64,000 nucleotides of DNA from Pseudomonas sp. B33.4. Its GTDB lineage: Bacteria > Pseudomonadota > Gammaproteobacteria > Pseudomonadales > Pseudomonadaceae. Location of the stretch: contig NZ_CP140706.1 of assembly GCF_034555375.1 (NCBI RefSeq), forward strand, positions 3,339,001 to 3,403,000. Direction: 5' to 3'. A program made the translations under genes and the position numbers. This document shows positions 9,483 through 18,309 of this stretch, piece after piece; within the stretch, counting starts at the first letter, position 1; each line of letters begins with the position of its first letter. The notes under the pieces were generated by a model, which was not told where the DNA came from, did not search any database, and worked only from the letters and a program-made list of their open reading frames with translations.

Positions 9483-9506
9483 AAACCCCACAAAACAGGT
9501 GAAACC

Positions 9507-9926
9507 ATGAGTGAAGTCCACGTCTGGATTGCAATCGAACGCCCCCTTGAACAGGTCTGGTCGCTTCTCGGCGGTTTTGACTGTTTGCCCCGCTGGCTCG
9601 ATGTGATCGCCAGCAGTACCTTGAGCGATGGGGGGCGCTTGCGGCACCTGAAAACCACGAATGGTGCGACCATTGTCGAGCGTCTGCTCACATTTGACGA
9701 AGATGAAAAGCACTACAGCTATGCCTTGCTCGAAGGGCCTTCGCCGGTCATTGACTACGTCGGCAGAATGTCAGCGCAGTCCGATGGCAAAGGTGGAACA
9801 CTGGCGTCCTGGTCGAGCACTTTTCTGGTCGACGGGACCGATGAAACCGAGATGGTTGCACACTTTGAGGCCCTCTATCGTTCAGGCCTGGAAAGCCTCA
9901 AATCCGTCATCGAGCTCCACGACTGA
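9507..9926 (+). CDS. SRPBCC (START/Bet v1-like) family protein
   Basis: A 139-residue protein with the polyketide-cyclase-like SRPBCC pattern: VWIAIERPLEQVWSLL at the N-terminus, a GGRLRHL beta segment, the ERLLTFDEDEKHYSY hairpin, and the C-terminal helix with LYRSGLESLKSVIE. Such proteins bind small hydrophobic ligands in a central cavity; no catalytic residue is predictable. It lies 24 bases after the Nramp gene and is probably the last gene of that operon, converging with a LysR gene 14 bases away. Confidence 0.8.
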   Translation: MSEVHVWIAIERPLEQVWSLLGGFDCLPRWLDVIASSTLSDGGRLRHLKTTNGATIVERLLTFDEDEKHYSYALLEGPSPVIDYVGRMSAQSDGKGGTLASWSSTFLVDGTDETEMVAHFEALYRSGLESLKSVIELHD

Positions 9927-9940
9927 AGAAGGCAACGTGC

Positions 9941-10843
9941 TCACCCGCGATCCATGAAGGCTTGCAGGCGCGGCACCATGAAGTCGAGGAACGTCCGGAT
10001 ACGCTGGGGTACATGCTGGCCGCCCTGATAAAGCGCATGGACTTCCTCGCAGTCATGGCCATTTTCAGCCAGCACCTCGACCAGGCGACCAGAGGCCAGA
10101 TCGTCATCGATGTGAAAATCCGCCAGTCTGGCAATCCCGACACCGGCAATCGCCATGCGCCGAACCGTCTCGCCATTGTTGGCCTGCAGGTTGCCCTGTT
10201 CGATACGGTCCACGATGCGGCCACTCTGGTGCATCGGCCAGACCGGACTGGAACGACGGAAGTTGAAACTCAGACAGTTGTGTTCGCAAAGATCTTCCAG
10301 GGTAACGGGAACACCGTACTTCTCCAGGTATTCCGGCGAGGCGACGATCTTGCGCCGGGCAACCCCGATCTTCCGCGCTCGCAATGTCGAGTCATTCAGT
10401 GCGCCTACCCGGAACGCGATATCCGTCCTGTCCAGGTACATGTCGACGATGTCATCGCTCAAGGACAGGTTGATTTGAATGTTGGGATGCGCCTCCCAGA
10501 AAGCGGGCAGACTGGGTTCGATCGCCAGTGTGCCAAACGCAACCGATGCATTGATGCGCACAGTCCCGCGGGCCTTTTGTGCGCCTTGCGCCAACACCCT
10601 TTCAACATCTTCAAGTTCAGCCAACAATGCATGACTGCGCTCGTAGTAAATACGTCCTTCGTCCGTCAATGACAGCTTGCGCGTTGAGCGCTCCAGCAGG
10701 CGCACGCCCAAACGAAGCTCCAGGCGAACTATCAACTTGCTGACCGTCGAAGGTGTCATCAGCATCTGGCGCGCGGCCTGCGAAAAACTGCCGGCATCGA
10801 CCACTCGCACGAAGACCGACATCTCACCCGCTCTGTTATCCAC
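9941..10843 (-). CDS. LysR-family transcriptional regulator
   Basis: A 300-residue LTTR: N-terminal winged helix (SFSQAARQMLMTPSTVSKLI, then RLGVRLLERSTRKLSLT) and a C-terminal effector-binding domain (RVGALNDSTLRARKIG). It starts at a GTG at 10843 with GAGG upstream. It belongs to the large AaeR/DsdC-like group common in pseudomonads. It is divergent from the Old Yellow Enzyme gene at 11096 with 252 bases between, the usual layout for a LysR protein and its target; the ligand is unknown. Confidence 0.9.
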   Translation of the reverse strand: MDNRAGEMSVFVRVVDAGSFSQAARQMLMTPSTVSKLIVRLELRLGVRLLERSTRKLSLTDEGRIYYERSHALLAELEDVERVLAQGAQKARGTVRINASVAFGTLAIEPSLPAFWEAHPNIQINLSLSDDIVDMYLDRTDIAFRVGALNDSTLRARKIGVARRKIVASPEYLEKYGVPVTLEDLCEHNCLSFNFRRSSPVWPMHQSGRIVDRIEQGNLQANNGETVRRMAIAGVGIARLADFHIDDDLASGRLVEVLAENGHDCEEVHALYQGGQHVPQRIRTFLDFMVPRLQAFMDRG

Positions 10844-11095
10844 GTCTCTATCCTCGGAATGACTCGTGAAAAAATATCACAAGCACCTTGGTGTGAATCA
10901 TGGATATAGAAGGATAGCGTTCATTTGTCTTTGGAATAATTTTCACAGGATTGACTCGGCCCGCACGCCAAAGCTATTTCCGTATCTCTGATGATTTGTG
11001 AAGCGACCTCACAGAACCTGTTCGCCCTGAGCAGGTTATCAACGAGTCGATCGGTGCATACCCTCTTAACCACCATTCAGTGAGGACAGCACGCT

Positions 11096-12196
11096 ATGAG
11101 CACGTTATTGACTCCCTACCAGACCGGATTGCTGACGCTGCGCAATCGCATCGCAATGGCTCCTATGACCAGGGCTCGCAACCCCGATGGCGTCGCCAAT
11201 GAATTGACCGCGCTTTATTACAGCCAACGCGCCAGTGCCGGGCTGATCATTACCGAAGGCACTCCGATTTCACGTTCGGCTGAAGGTTTTCTGGCCATCC
11301 CCGGCATCTATACGACACCCCAGATCAACGGCTGGCGCAAAGTGACGCAGGCGGTCCACGAGGCCGGCGGAGTTATCTTTACTCAGCTGTGGCATGTCGG
11401 ACGTGTTTCCCATGTCAGCATTCAGCCGGGAGGCATTGCCCCGGTCAGCTCGACATCCCGGGTTGCCCGCAACTCCCAGGCCTGGGGTATGACCGAGCGT
11501 GGCGAGCCGGGCCCGGTTGATGTTTCCACACCTCGCGCCCTCAGCACACAGGAAGTCAAGGAGGTCATCCGTGACTTTGCCCAGGCTGCCGCCAATGCAA
11601 TGGAGGCCGGCTTCGACGGGATTGAGCTGCATGGTGCAAATGGCTACCTGATCGAGCAGTTTCTCAATCCTCTGGTCAATGACCGCACGGACGAGTACCG
11701 AAGCGACACCATCGAAAACCGTTCGCGCTTTTTGCTGGAAGTTGTAGACAGCGTGATTGAACGGATCGGTGCGCAACGCACAGCCATCCGCCTCTCACCG
11801 TTTGGCGGTCTGTTCGACATGGGGTTATACGAGGACGTCGAGGAGACCTATCTGTACGTCGCTGATCAACTGTCTCGGCGAGGATTGGCCTACGTCCATT
11901 TCATGGATCAACTGTCGCGGGGCAGTTCGCCGATCCCAGACCATTTTCTGCAAAGCTTTCGCAACCACTACCACGGAACACTGGTGCTCGCTGGCGGCAT
12001 GTCCAAAGAACGGGCGGAGAAATTTCTGGATGAGGGACTGATTGACATCGCTGCTTTCGGTGAACCGTTTATCGCCAATCCCGATCTGGTTGAACGCCTG
12101 CGGAACAACTGGCCACTGTTAAAACCCGACCGCGCATTGAGCTATGGTGGCGGAGCGCAGGGGTATACCGATTACCCGACCTACTCGATCAATTGA
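11096..12196 (+). CDS. Old Yellow Enzyme family FMN-dependent ene-reductase (NemA/XenB-like)
   Basis: Reduces activated C=C bonds, nitrate esters or nitroaromatics using FMN and NAD(P)H. The 366-residue TIM barrel shows MAPMTRARNPDG near the N-terminus, FTQLWHVGR (Q97), the substrate-binding H179/N182 pair with Y184 in ELHGANGYLIEQFLNP, and the FMN phosphate loop VLAGGMSKERAE. Translation starts at ATG 11096 after GTGAGGACAGC. It is a good candidate target of the divergent LysR regulator, as seen for electrophile-responsive reductases. Its 3' end overlaps the convergent LysR gene by 16 bases. Confidence 0.92.
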   Translation: MSTLLTPYQTGLLTLRNRIAMAPMTRARNPDGVANELTALYYSQRASAGLIITEGTPISRSAEGFLAIPGIYTTPQINGWRKVTQAVHEAGGVIFTQLWHVGRVSHVSIQPGGIAPVSSTSRVARNSQAWGMTERGEPGPVDVSTPRALSTQEVKEVIRDFAQAAANAMEAGFDGIELHGANGYLIEQFLNPLVNDRTDEYRSDTIENRSRFLLEVVDSVIERIGAQRTAIRLSPFGGLFDMGLYEDVEETYLYVADQLSRRGLAYVHFMDQLSRGSSPIPDHFLQSFRNHYHGTLVLAGGMSKERAEKFLDEGLIDIAAFGEPFIANPDLVERLRNNWPLLKPDRALSYGGGAQGYTDYPTYSIN

Positions 12197-13125
12197 TGCT
12201 CATTGAAGGCTGAGTGACGCTTATCCGCAATTTCATGGGTCAGGAAGTCGATCAGCGCCCGGGCCGCCGCCGATAACTGGCGATGAGGCGGGTATATCAC
12301 CGAGAACGGCCGGGACCGTCCACCCGACTGTTCGAGTAACGGAATCAGGCGTCCACTCTGGATTCGGTCCCTGACAATGAAGTCGTAGGTCTGACAAATC
12401 CCCATACCGTGTTCGGCCAAAGACACAGTGCCCAGCACATCGTCAGACACTTGAACGCTTGCCTCCGGTATCCACTCGCGATCAATCCCATGCTCGCAGA
12501 ACAACCAGGGGCCGATCCGACCCGTGCTGGGCATCACAAATGGCAGACAGGCATGGTCTGCCAGATCTTCAACACTGAGAGGAATACCTGCTCGCTGCAG
12601 ATATTCGGGGGCGGCGACTACGCACAAATTCGCGTCTTCGAGCTTGCGACCGATCAGGCCACTGTCAGGTAATTGCCCCAGGCGAATAGCCAGATCATAC
12701 CCTTCGGCCACCAGATCCACATTTCGATTGCTGATACCCAACTCGATGCGCACTTGCGGAAACTGCCGAGTGAAGCGACAGAGAAAGGCTGGCAGTCGGT
12801 GATGTCCATAAGTCGTCGGCACGCTCAGGCGCACTCGGCCGTTCAACGCACCCTCTCGGCCATGAATGACTCGTTCGGCATCATCGATCAGTGCGAACGC
12901 CGCGCGTGACTGTTCGAGATAAAGCAGACCTGCATCGGTCAGGCTCAAACGGCGGGTCGTGCGTCGAAGCAACTGGACGCCCAGACGTGCTTCCAGCCGG
13001 GAGATCGCCCGACTGACCACCGACGGCGTGGTCGCCAAAACCACGGCCCCTGAGCTCAATGAGCCCTTTTCCACCACAGTGATGAAGACTTCCACGTCCG
13101 CCAGATAATCGAATCGACGCGTCAT
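12181..13125 (-). CDS. LysR-family transcriptional regulator
   Basis: A 314-residue LTTR with the N-terminal helix-turn-helix (GSLSSGAVVLATTPSVVSRA) and substrate-binding domain (YDLAIRLGQLPDSGLIGRKL). It is divergent from the DJ-1-like gene at 13250, with only 124 bases between them, so that gene is its likeliest target. Its C-terminal codons overlap the end of the ene-reductase gene on the other strand. Confidence 0.9.
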   Translation of the reverse strand: MTRRFDYLADVEVFITVVEKGSLSSGAVVLATTPSVVSRAISRLEARLGVQLLRRTTRRLSLTDAGLLYLEQSRAAFALIDDAERVIHGREGALNGRVRLSVPTTYGHHRLPAFLCRFTRQFPQVRIELGISNRNVDLVAEGYDLAIRLGQLPDSGLIGRKLEDANLCVVAAPEYLQRAGIPLSVEDLADHACLPFVMPSTGRIGPWLFCEHGIDREWIPEASVQVSDDVLGTVSLAEHGMGICQTYDFIVRDRIQSGRLIPLLEQSGGRSRPFSVIYPPHRQLSAAARALIDFLTHEIADKRHSAFNEHQLIE

Positions 13126-13249
13126 ATTTGCCTCAAAAGAACAGCTGATTTTCTTGATGGCCAGTTTATCGCCGACAGAGGCACGAATAAAGTTTCGTCA
13201 ACGATCAACACTGTTGATCTGAACCTACCTATCACTCTGCGGAAATCTC

Positions 13250-14113
13250 ATGCGCCTTATCAATCGACTCGCCCTTGCAATGGCTATTTGCGCCGCAACC
13301 GTAAACGCCCAAGCCAGCAATGTACTGATCGTATTGTCAGACTCAGACCATCTCGACCTCAAAGACAAGAAAGTCTTCGCAACCGGTTTTTATCTGAATG
13401 AACTGATGCAACCGGTGAAACTGTTGCTTGATGCCGGGCATTCGGTGACCTTTGCGACGCCAACAGGCAAGGCGCCGACATTGGACCAGTCATCCAGCGA
13501 CAAGATGTATTTCAACAATGACCTGACGGCGCTTCAGGAACACAAGGCGTTGCTGGAGCAGCTCAAGATTACATCGCCGGGCGAATCCCCCGTCATCAGT
13601 CTTTCGCGCGTCGAACAGATCGGCTACGCACATTTCGATGCGATCTATGTACCCGGTGGTCACGCACCGATGCAGGATTTACTGCATAACGCAGCGCTGG
13701 GAAGACTGCTCAACAATTTCCACGCGACCAACAAGACAACAGCCCTCGTCTGTCATGGGCCAATTGCCTTGCTGTCGACGCTGTCCGACCCGACAGCCTT
13801 CACCCGCAAGCTCGAAGCCGGCAGCAAAGCCGAAGCATCGGACTGGATTTATGCCGGATACAAGTTCACCGTCATCAGCAATCAGGAAGAAGAACTGGCC
13901 AAAGGGTTGTTGAAGGGAGGCACCATGAAGTTCTATCCACAAACTGCACTTGAACAGGCCGGTGGCCTATACAGCAGTAACACCACTCCATGGACCTCTA
14001 ATGTCGTCATTGACCGCGAACTGGTGACAGGACAAAACCCGGGTTCAGCGTTGGATGTGGGAAAGGTTTTACTCCAGCGACTCAAAGACTCACAACCAGC
14101 TCAAATACGTTGA
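13250..14113 (+). CDS. exported DJ-1/PfpI-family protein
   Basis: A 287-residue class I glutamine-amidotransferase-like fold of the DJ-1/HchA group. Seen: the nucleophile elbow VCHGPIALL with C168-H169, the conserved acidic residue in TGFYLNE (E51), and YVPGGHAP. Relatives include glyoxalase III/deglycase (HchA), ThiJ and isonitrile hydratases. Unusually for the family it begins with a clear Sec signal (RLALAMAICAATVNAQA, cleavage near residue 22), so the mature protein should be periplasmic. It is divergent from a LysR gene, possibly its regulator. The activity is not predictable beyond the fold. Confidence 0.85.
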   Translation: MRLINRLALAMAICAATVNAQASNVLIVLSDSDHLDLKDKKVFATGFYLNELMQPVKLLLDAGHSVTFATPTGKAPTLDQSSSDKMYFNNDLTALQEHKALLEQLKITSPGESPVISLSRVEQIGYAHFDAIYVPGGHAPMQDLLHNAALGRLLNNFHATNKTTALVCHGPIALLSTLSDPTAFTRKLEAGSKAEASDWIYAGYKFTVISNQEEELAKGLLKGGTMKFYPQTALEQAGGLYSSNTTPWTSNVVIDRELVTGQNPGSALDVGKVLLQRLKDSQPAQIR

Positions 14114-14191
14114 GGGTTCAGTCACCTGTTCGCGGTGAGTTCCGGACCACTCTCAGAGTCATCGGGTAGCTCGCTGCCCCTTTGAATAGAC

Positions 14192-14216
14192 AGCGCTGGC
14201 AAAAAAAACCAGCGCT
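14192..14216. terminator. stem-loop between convergent genes, possible terminator
   Basis: Perfect 8-base arms (AGCGCTGG at 14192-14199, CCAGCGCT at 14209-14216) with an A-rich loop. It lies between the stops of the DJ-1-like gene and the convergent SDR gene. There is no clear T-run after the stem on either strand, so it may be a weak terminator or a structured 3' end. Confidence 0.35.
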
Positions 14217-14234
14217 AGAACTTCGAAACCCATC

Positions 14235-15017
14235 TCACAATATCGAGCGTATGGTTCCGCCTTCCACGCGCATGGCCATGCCGTTAAGCGCCGGCGAGGC
14301 TGCCAGGTGCAGGACGCTGCGGGCCACCTCCTCGGGTTCGATCATTCGTCTGATCAAGGATGTGGGTTCGGTTTCGTCAAAATAATTCTGTACTACTTGT
14401 TGCGCCGAGATGCCCTTCTCTTGTGCGATTTCCTGGTGATAGCGCTTGACCGCATCGGTGTAGGTTGGCCCAGGCAGTACAGAGTTGACCCGTACGGCGG
14501 TGCCTCTAGTCAATTCAGCCAACGCCCGGGAAATGCCCAGCAGGCACGTTTTCATCGCGCCATAGTGAACCATCCACGGCTGCGGCTTGACCGCGGACTC
14601 ACTGCTGATAAACACAATCGAACCTTGCCCGCGGTCAAGCATTGCCTTCATCACCAGGCGGGTCATGCGCACACCGCTCATGACATTGACGTTGAAGTAA
14701 TGAAACCACTGGGCATCGTCCGTTTCGAAAAAATCTCTGACTTCGAATATTCCGACGTTATTGATCAGGAAGTCGATGGGGCCGGCCTTCAGGGCCATAT
14801 TGACCAGTCTCTCGGCCGCCCCCTCCTCCGTTAAATCGACAACCAGTCCCCTACTGAGGGCACCCAGTTCTTCAACCGCTGTATTCACTTCGTCTGCAGA
14901 TAGCCCGCTAATGACAACCTTCGCACCTTCGAGAATGAAGCGCTGGGCGATGGCCTTGCCAATGCCTGTCGCCCCGCCAGTAATGAGTGCGGTTTTGCCA
15001 GTCAGTTGATAATCCAT
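14235..15017 (-). CDS. short-chain dehydrogenase/reductase
   Basis: A 260-residue classical SDR, NAD(P)-dependent oxidoreductase. Seen: cofactor motif GGATGIG near the N-terminus, NNVG in beta4, the catalytic Ser in FISSES and the YxxxK pair in HYGAMK. The substrate cannot be told. The C-terminus MRVEGGTIRSIL resembles SDRs of the 3-oxoacyl-reductase type. It lies 119 bases from the LysR gene at 15137, which reads the same way and may be its regulator. Confidence 0.88.
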   Translation of the reverse strand: MDYQLTGKTALITGGATGIGKAIAQRFILEGAKVVISGLSADEVNTAVEELGALSRGLVVDLTEEGAAERLVNMALKAGPIDFLINNVGIFEVRDFFETDDAQWFHYFNVNVMSGVRMTRLVMKAMLDRGQGSIVFISSESAVKPQPWMVHYGAMKTCLLGISRALAELTRGTAVRVNSVLPGPTYTDAVKRYHQEIAQEKGISAQQVVQNYFDETEPTSLIRRMIEPEEVARSVLHLAASPALNGMAMRVEGGTIRSIL

Positions 15018-15136
15018 GGAAGCTGCCTTGTTTTGTTGTTATAGGCAAAATTTTGCCCCAGGCTCAAAATGAAGTCTTTCAAGGGTTGCAGAAGACTGTT
15101 TTAACCAAACAACGAAAGTGGGTACTTGACCTGCCT

Positions 15137-16060
15137 TCATTGAGAACCGAGATGTGGAGCAATTCTTTCCACGAGAAAATCAATAAAGACCCTCACCCGG
15201 TGAGGCAGTTGCTGTCCAGGGCCTATAAACACTGCATGGATGGCCTCGGTTTCCCCGCTGTTGAATTGCTCCAGCAACGGTAACAACCGCCCGGACTCGA
15301 TATCGGAATTGATGTGGAAGCTTGCGAGTCTGGCAATACCCAGACCAGCCAGCGCAGCCTGACGCATGCTCTCGCCATCGCTGAGCAATGCATTGCCCTT
15401 GGGTTCAATCTCAATGCGCTGGCCTTCTGCGTCGCGATAAACCCAGGCCTGCGAATGACGATGAAATCCAAAGCTCAACCGATTATGTCGATGCAGGTCA
15501 TCCAGCGTTTCCGGCTGACCGTATCGTGCGATGTACGCCGGTGAAGCCACCGTGATCATTCGGCTTTCACCCAGTCGACGCTGGACCAGGCTCGACTCCT
15601 TCATAGGGCCGGTGCGTATCGCGACATCCGCGCGTCGCTCCAGTAAATCCACAACGGTATCAGTCAGTTCCACGTTCAGGGTGATATCAGGATAGGCCGC
15701 CAGAAAATCAGGCAATTGCGGTAACAAATAGTGCAAGCCAAATGGAAGATTGGCGTTGACCTGTATCAGCCCGCTGGGCTTGGACACGTTACCGATATCT
15801 CGCTCGGCAGAGTCGATCAGTTCAAGAATGCGTAAGCATTCGTTGTTGAAGCGCTCGCCTTCGGCCGTGAGTTCAAGTCGCCGAGTGGAACGATGCAGCA
15901 AACGGGCACCCAGCCGTGCTTCCAGACGAGCAATCAGTTTGCTGACCGCTGATGGAGACATTTCCAGCCGCCGGGCCGCTTCTGAGAAAGTGCCAGCATT
16001 GACCACTCGGGTGAACACTTCCATTTCGCCAGAGCGATTGATGTCTTTGAGATTTAGCAT
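15137..16060 (-). CDS. LysR-family transcriptional regulator
   Basis: A 307-residue LTTR with N-terminal helix-turn-helix (TFSEAARRLEMSPSAVSKLI, RLGARLLHRSTRRLELT) and ligand domain (RADVAIRTGPMKESSLVQRR). It is divergent from the NAD-dependent epimerase-like gene at 16208 (147 bases between), and upstream of the SDR gene on its own strand; either or both could be targets. It is closely similar in its DNA-binding helix to the LysR at 9941. Confidence 0.9.
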   Translation of the reverse strand: MLNLKDINRSGEMEVFTRVVNAGTFSEAARRLEMSPSAVSKLIARLEARLGARLLHRSTRRLELTAEGERFNNECLRILELIDSAERDIGNVSKPSGLIQVNANLPFGLHYLLPQLPDFLAAYPDITLNVELTDTVVDLLERRADVAIRTGPMKESSLVQRRLGESRMITVASPAYIARYGQPETLDDLHRHNRLSFGFHRHSQAWVYRDAEGQRIEIEPKGNALLSDGESMRQAALAGLGIARLASFHINSDIESGRLLPLLEQFNSGETEAIHAVFIGPGQQLPHRVRVFIDFLVERIAPHLGSQ

Positions 16061-16207
16061 GAACTTGATTCACAGATTCTTGTAGTTAGAGCAGTCTAGC
16101 TCACAAAAAGCAGCCGTCGTATGGTGATGTGATTCCTTACTCGGGAATGACTGCGCCTTTCGCTCTGTAAAGGCCAGGCACAATCAAAATAAGAGGGAGG
16201 CAGTACA

Positions 16208-17113
16208 GTGAAAATTTTCGTTACCGGCGTGACCGGCTACATCGGCGGCTCTGTGGCAAAGTACCTGGTGGATGCAGGCCATGAAGTCAGTGGTCTGCTG
16301 CGCAACCCGGAACAGCGGGGAGCGTTGCAGGCACTGGGCATCAAACCTGTGCTCGGTACCCTGGATGACGCCTTCATCCTGACCGAACAGGCACGTGCTG
16401 CCGACGCAGTTGTGAACGCAGCCAACTCCGACCATCTGGCTTCGGTACATACTTTTATTTCGGCTCTGAGCGGTAGTGGGAAAGTCCTGCTGCACACCTC
16501 GGGCTCGAGTGTTGTCGGTGACGATGCACGCGGCGCTTATGAGCGCAAGGAGATCTTCACCGACGAAACGCCGTTTACGCCTATGGATATCCGTAAAGAC
16601 CGTGTCCATATCAACCAGGTTGTGAGGCGAGCAGGTGTCGAACAGGGCATCCGCAGCATCGTGTTCTGCCCGACCATGATTTACGGTGAATCCCTGGGTT
16701 TGCCCGTGAAAAGCGATCAACTGCCGAAACTGTTCGAACAATCGCGCAAGTATGGCGCGGGGGCTTACATCGGTGCCGGTGTGCATCGTTGGTCCAACGT
16801 GCATATTGAGGATCTGGCAGAGCTCTATCGTCTGGCCATCGAAAAGGCGCCGTCAGCCTCTTTGTTCTTTGCGGAAAACGGCGAAGCGTCGTTCCTCGAC
16901 ATCGCGTGCTCCATCAGCAAGTCCCTCGGTTTTGGTGGCACCATTCAAAGCTGGCCGGCCGACGAGGCAATCGCTCAGTTGGGAGACTGGGCGCGTTTCG
17001 CCATCGGCTCCAATAGCCGTGTGCGTGCCGTCAACGCCAGAAACCTGCTGGGGTGGGCGCCAAAGCGTGAGTCGATGCTGCAATGGATCGAGACCAGCGG
17101 CGTGCAATGGTAA
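16208..17113 (+). CDS. atypical NAD-dependent epimerase/dehydratase (extended SDR)
   Basis: A 301-residue extended SDR with N-terminal TGVTGYIGGSVAKYL (the GxxGxxG Rossmann motif) and NANSDHLASVHTF, then SGSSVVGDDARG. The usual YxxxK catalytic pair is not evident, so it is closer to the atypical NAD(P)-binding sensor/reductase group than to sugar epimerases. Start ATG at 16208 follows GAGGGAGGCAGTACAGTG, a strong ribosome site. A UUCG-capped terminator follows, so it is monocistronic. Likely regulated by the divergent LysR at 15137. Confidence 0.82.
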   Translation: MKIFVTGVTGYIGGSVAKYLVDAGHEVSGLLRNPEQRGALQALGIKPVLGTLDDAFILTEQARAADAVVNAANSDHLASVHTFISALSGSGKVLLHTSGSSVVGDDARGAYERKEIFTDETPFTPMDIRKDRVHINQVVRRAGVEQGIRSIVFCPTMIYGESLGLPVKSDQLPKLFEQSRKYGAGAYIGAGVHRWSNVHIEDLAELYRLAIEKAPSASLFFAENGEASFLDIACSISKSLGFGGTIQSWPADEAIAQLGDWARFAIGSNSRVRAVNARNLLGWAPKRESMLQWIETSGVQW

Positions 17114-17131
17114 TTGTCGCTGCGCTGTACG

Positions 17132-17156
17132 AAAGCTCACTTCGGTGAGCTTTTTT
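17132..17156 (+). terminator. Rho-independent terminator with UUCG tetraloop
   Basis: Arms AGCTCAC (17134-17140) and GTGAGCT (17145-17151) around a TTCG loop, followed by a run of six T. It ends the epimerase-like gene about 20 bases after its stop. Confidence 0.9.
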
Positions 17157-17202
17157 GTGCCTGTACAAATTGTCCTTTTGAACAAATCACCCCCATAAAA
17201 AA

Positions 17203-17246
17203 ACGTGCGGCCAAGGTCTTCATCAATGAACACCCTGATCGCACGT
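17203..17246 (-). terminator. possible terminator of the minus-strand transketolase operon
   Basis: Seven-base arms (17203-17209 and 17240-17246, ACGTGCG/CGCACGT) separated by 30 bases, with a T-run on the minus strand right after the stem (the A-run at 17196-17203). It lies 80 bases past the transketolase stop. The long loop makes the call uncertain. Confidence 0.35.
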
Positions 17247-17325
17247 GCAGGCTTAAATCGCCTGAAGGGGAAAGCCGGAAATGCCGTTACGCTCTGACTA
17301 CATCGCAGGTATGCGATTTACGTCA

Positions 17326-18306
17326 TCAACCCAAAACTTCCAACGCTACGCTTTCAATGCCCTCGGCATCGAGCCGGTAGTGCCGGTAGAGATGGGTTGG
17401 CGGGGCAATCAGGCTGTATTCGTCGTAGATACCATGCCGGCGGACTTTGACGCCTACGCCCTCCTCCGCAATCACTTCACACACTGCACCGCCCAGCCCG
17501 CCGATGATATTGTGTTCTTCAACGGTCAGAATCGCCCGACTATTTCGCGCAGCGGTCAGTACCGCCTCACGATCCAGCGGCTTGATGGTGGTCATGTCGA
17601 TCACACCTACCGAGCGTCCGGCAGCATTCAATGCCCGCGCCGCTTCGAGGGCCGGGTGAACCGTGGAACCGGTGGCAATGATCGTCAGTTCATCGCCGGT
17701 AAAATGCACGGTCGCCTTGCCGAAGACAAAGTCCGGAACAGTGTCATACACCACAGGATCACGCCCGCGCTGGATACGGAAGTAGATCGGTTGCGGGTAA
17801 TTGGCTGACGCAAGAATCGCGGCCTTGAGCTGGTTGCCATCAGCAGGCGCGACGACTGTGATATCGGCAATCGAACGCATGATTGCCAGGTCTTCGGTGG
17901 CGTGGTGCGAGGTGCCGTAAAAGCCGAGTGAGATTCCGGCGTGGTGACCGATCAGGCGTACCGGTAGAGCCGAATAGGCAACGTCCATGCGGATCTGCTC
18001 ACAGCACAACAGAGGCAGAAACGACGCGAAGGTCGCCACGAACGGTTTCATGCCCACCGCTGCCATGCCGGCAGCGGCTGACACCATATTCTGTTCGGAG
18101 ATTCCGAATTGAACGAATTTCTCTGGGTGCAGTTTGGCGAATTTTGACAGACCGTTGGAGTACTGAAGGTCAGCGGTACCGGCAACGATCGGCTCGCCCC
18201 TCTCGACCAGTTCGATCAAGGCATCCGACAAGGCATTCAAGCTTGGTGTCTGGCTATTGAGTTCCCGGTACTGCCAGGAGTTGTTCGACAGAGATGCGGT
18301 ATTCAT
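17326..18306 (-). CDS. transketolase, C-terminal subunit
   Basis: The pyrimidine-binding plus C-terminal half of a split transketolase; it must pair with the product of the gene at 18310 to move two-carbon units between sugar phosphates or related compounds using thiamine diphosphate. The 326-residue protein shows VAGTADLQYSNG, the cofactor-activating Glu region FGISEQNMVSAAAGMA, and ISLGFYGTSHHATEDLAIMR. Split transketolases of this sort occur in catabolic clusters for unusual sugars and in archaea, whereas housekeeping TktA is one 660-residue chain. It is the last gene of the 25499-17326 block, three bases after its partner. Confidence 0.9.
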   Translation of the reverse strand: MNTASLSNNSWQYRELNSQTPSLNALSDALIELVERGEPIVAGTADLQYSNGLSKFAKLHPEKFVQFGISEQNMVSAAAGMAAVGMKPFVATFASFLPLLCCEQIRMDVAYSALPVRLIGHHAGISLGFYGTSHHATEDLAIMRSIADITVVAPADGNQLKAAILASANYPQPIYFRIQRGRDPVVYDTVPDFVFGKATVHFTGDELTIIATGSTVHPALEAARALNAAGRSVGVIDMTTIKPLDREAVLTAARNSRAILTVEEHNIIGGLGGAVCEVIAEEGVGVKVRRHGIYDEYSLIAPPTHLYRHYRLDAEGIESVALEVLG

Positions 18307-18309
18307 GAG

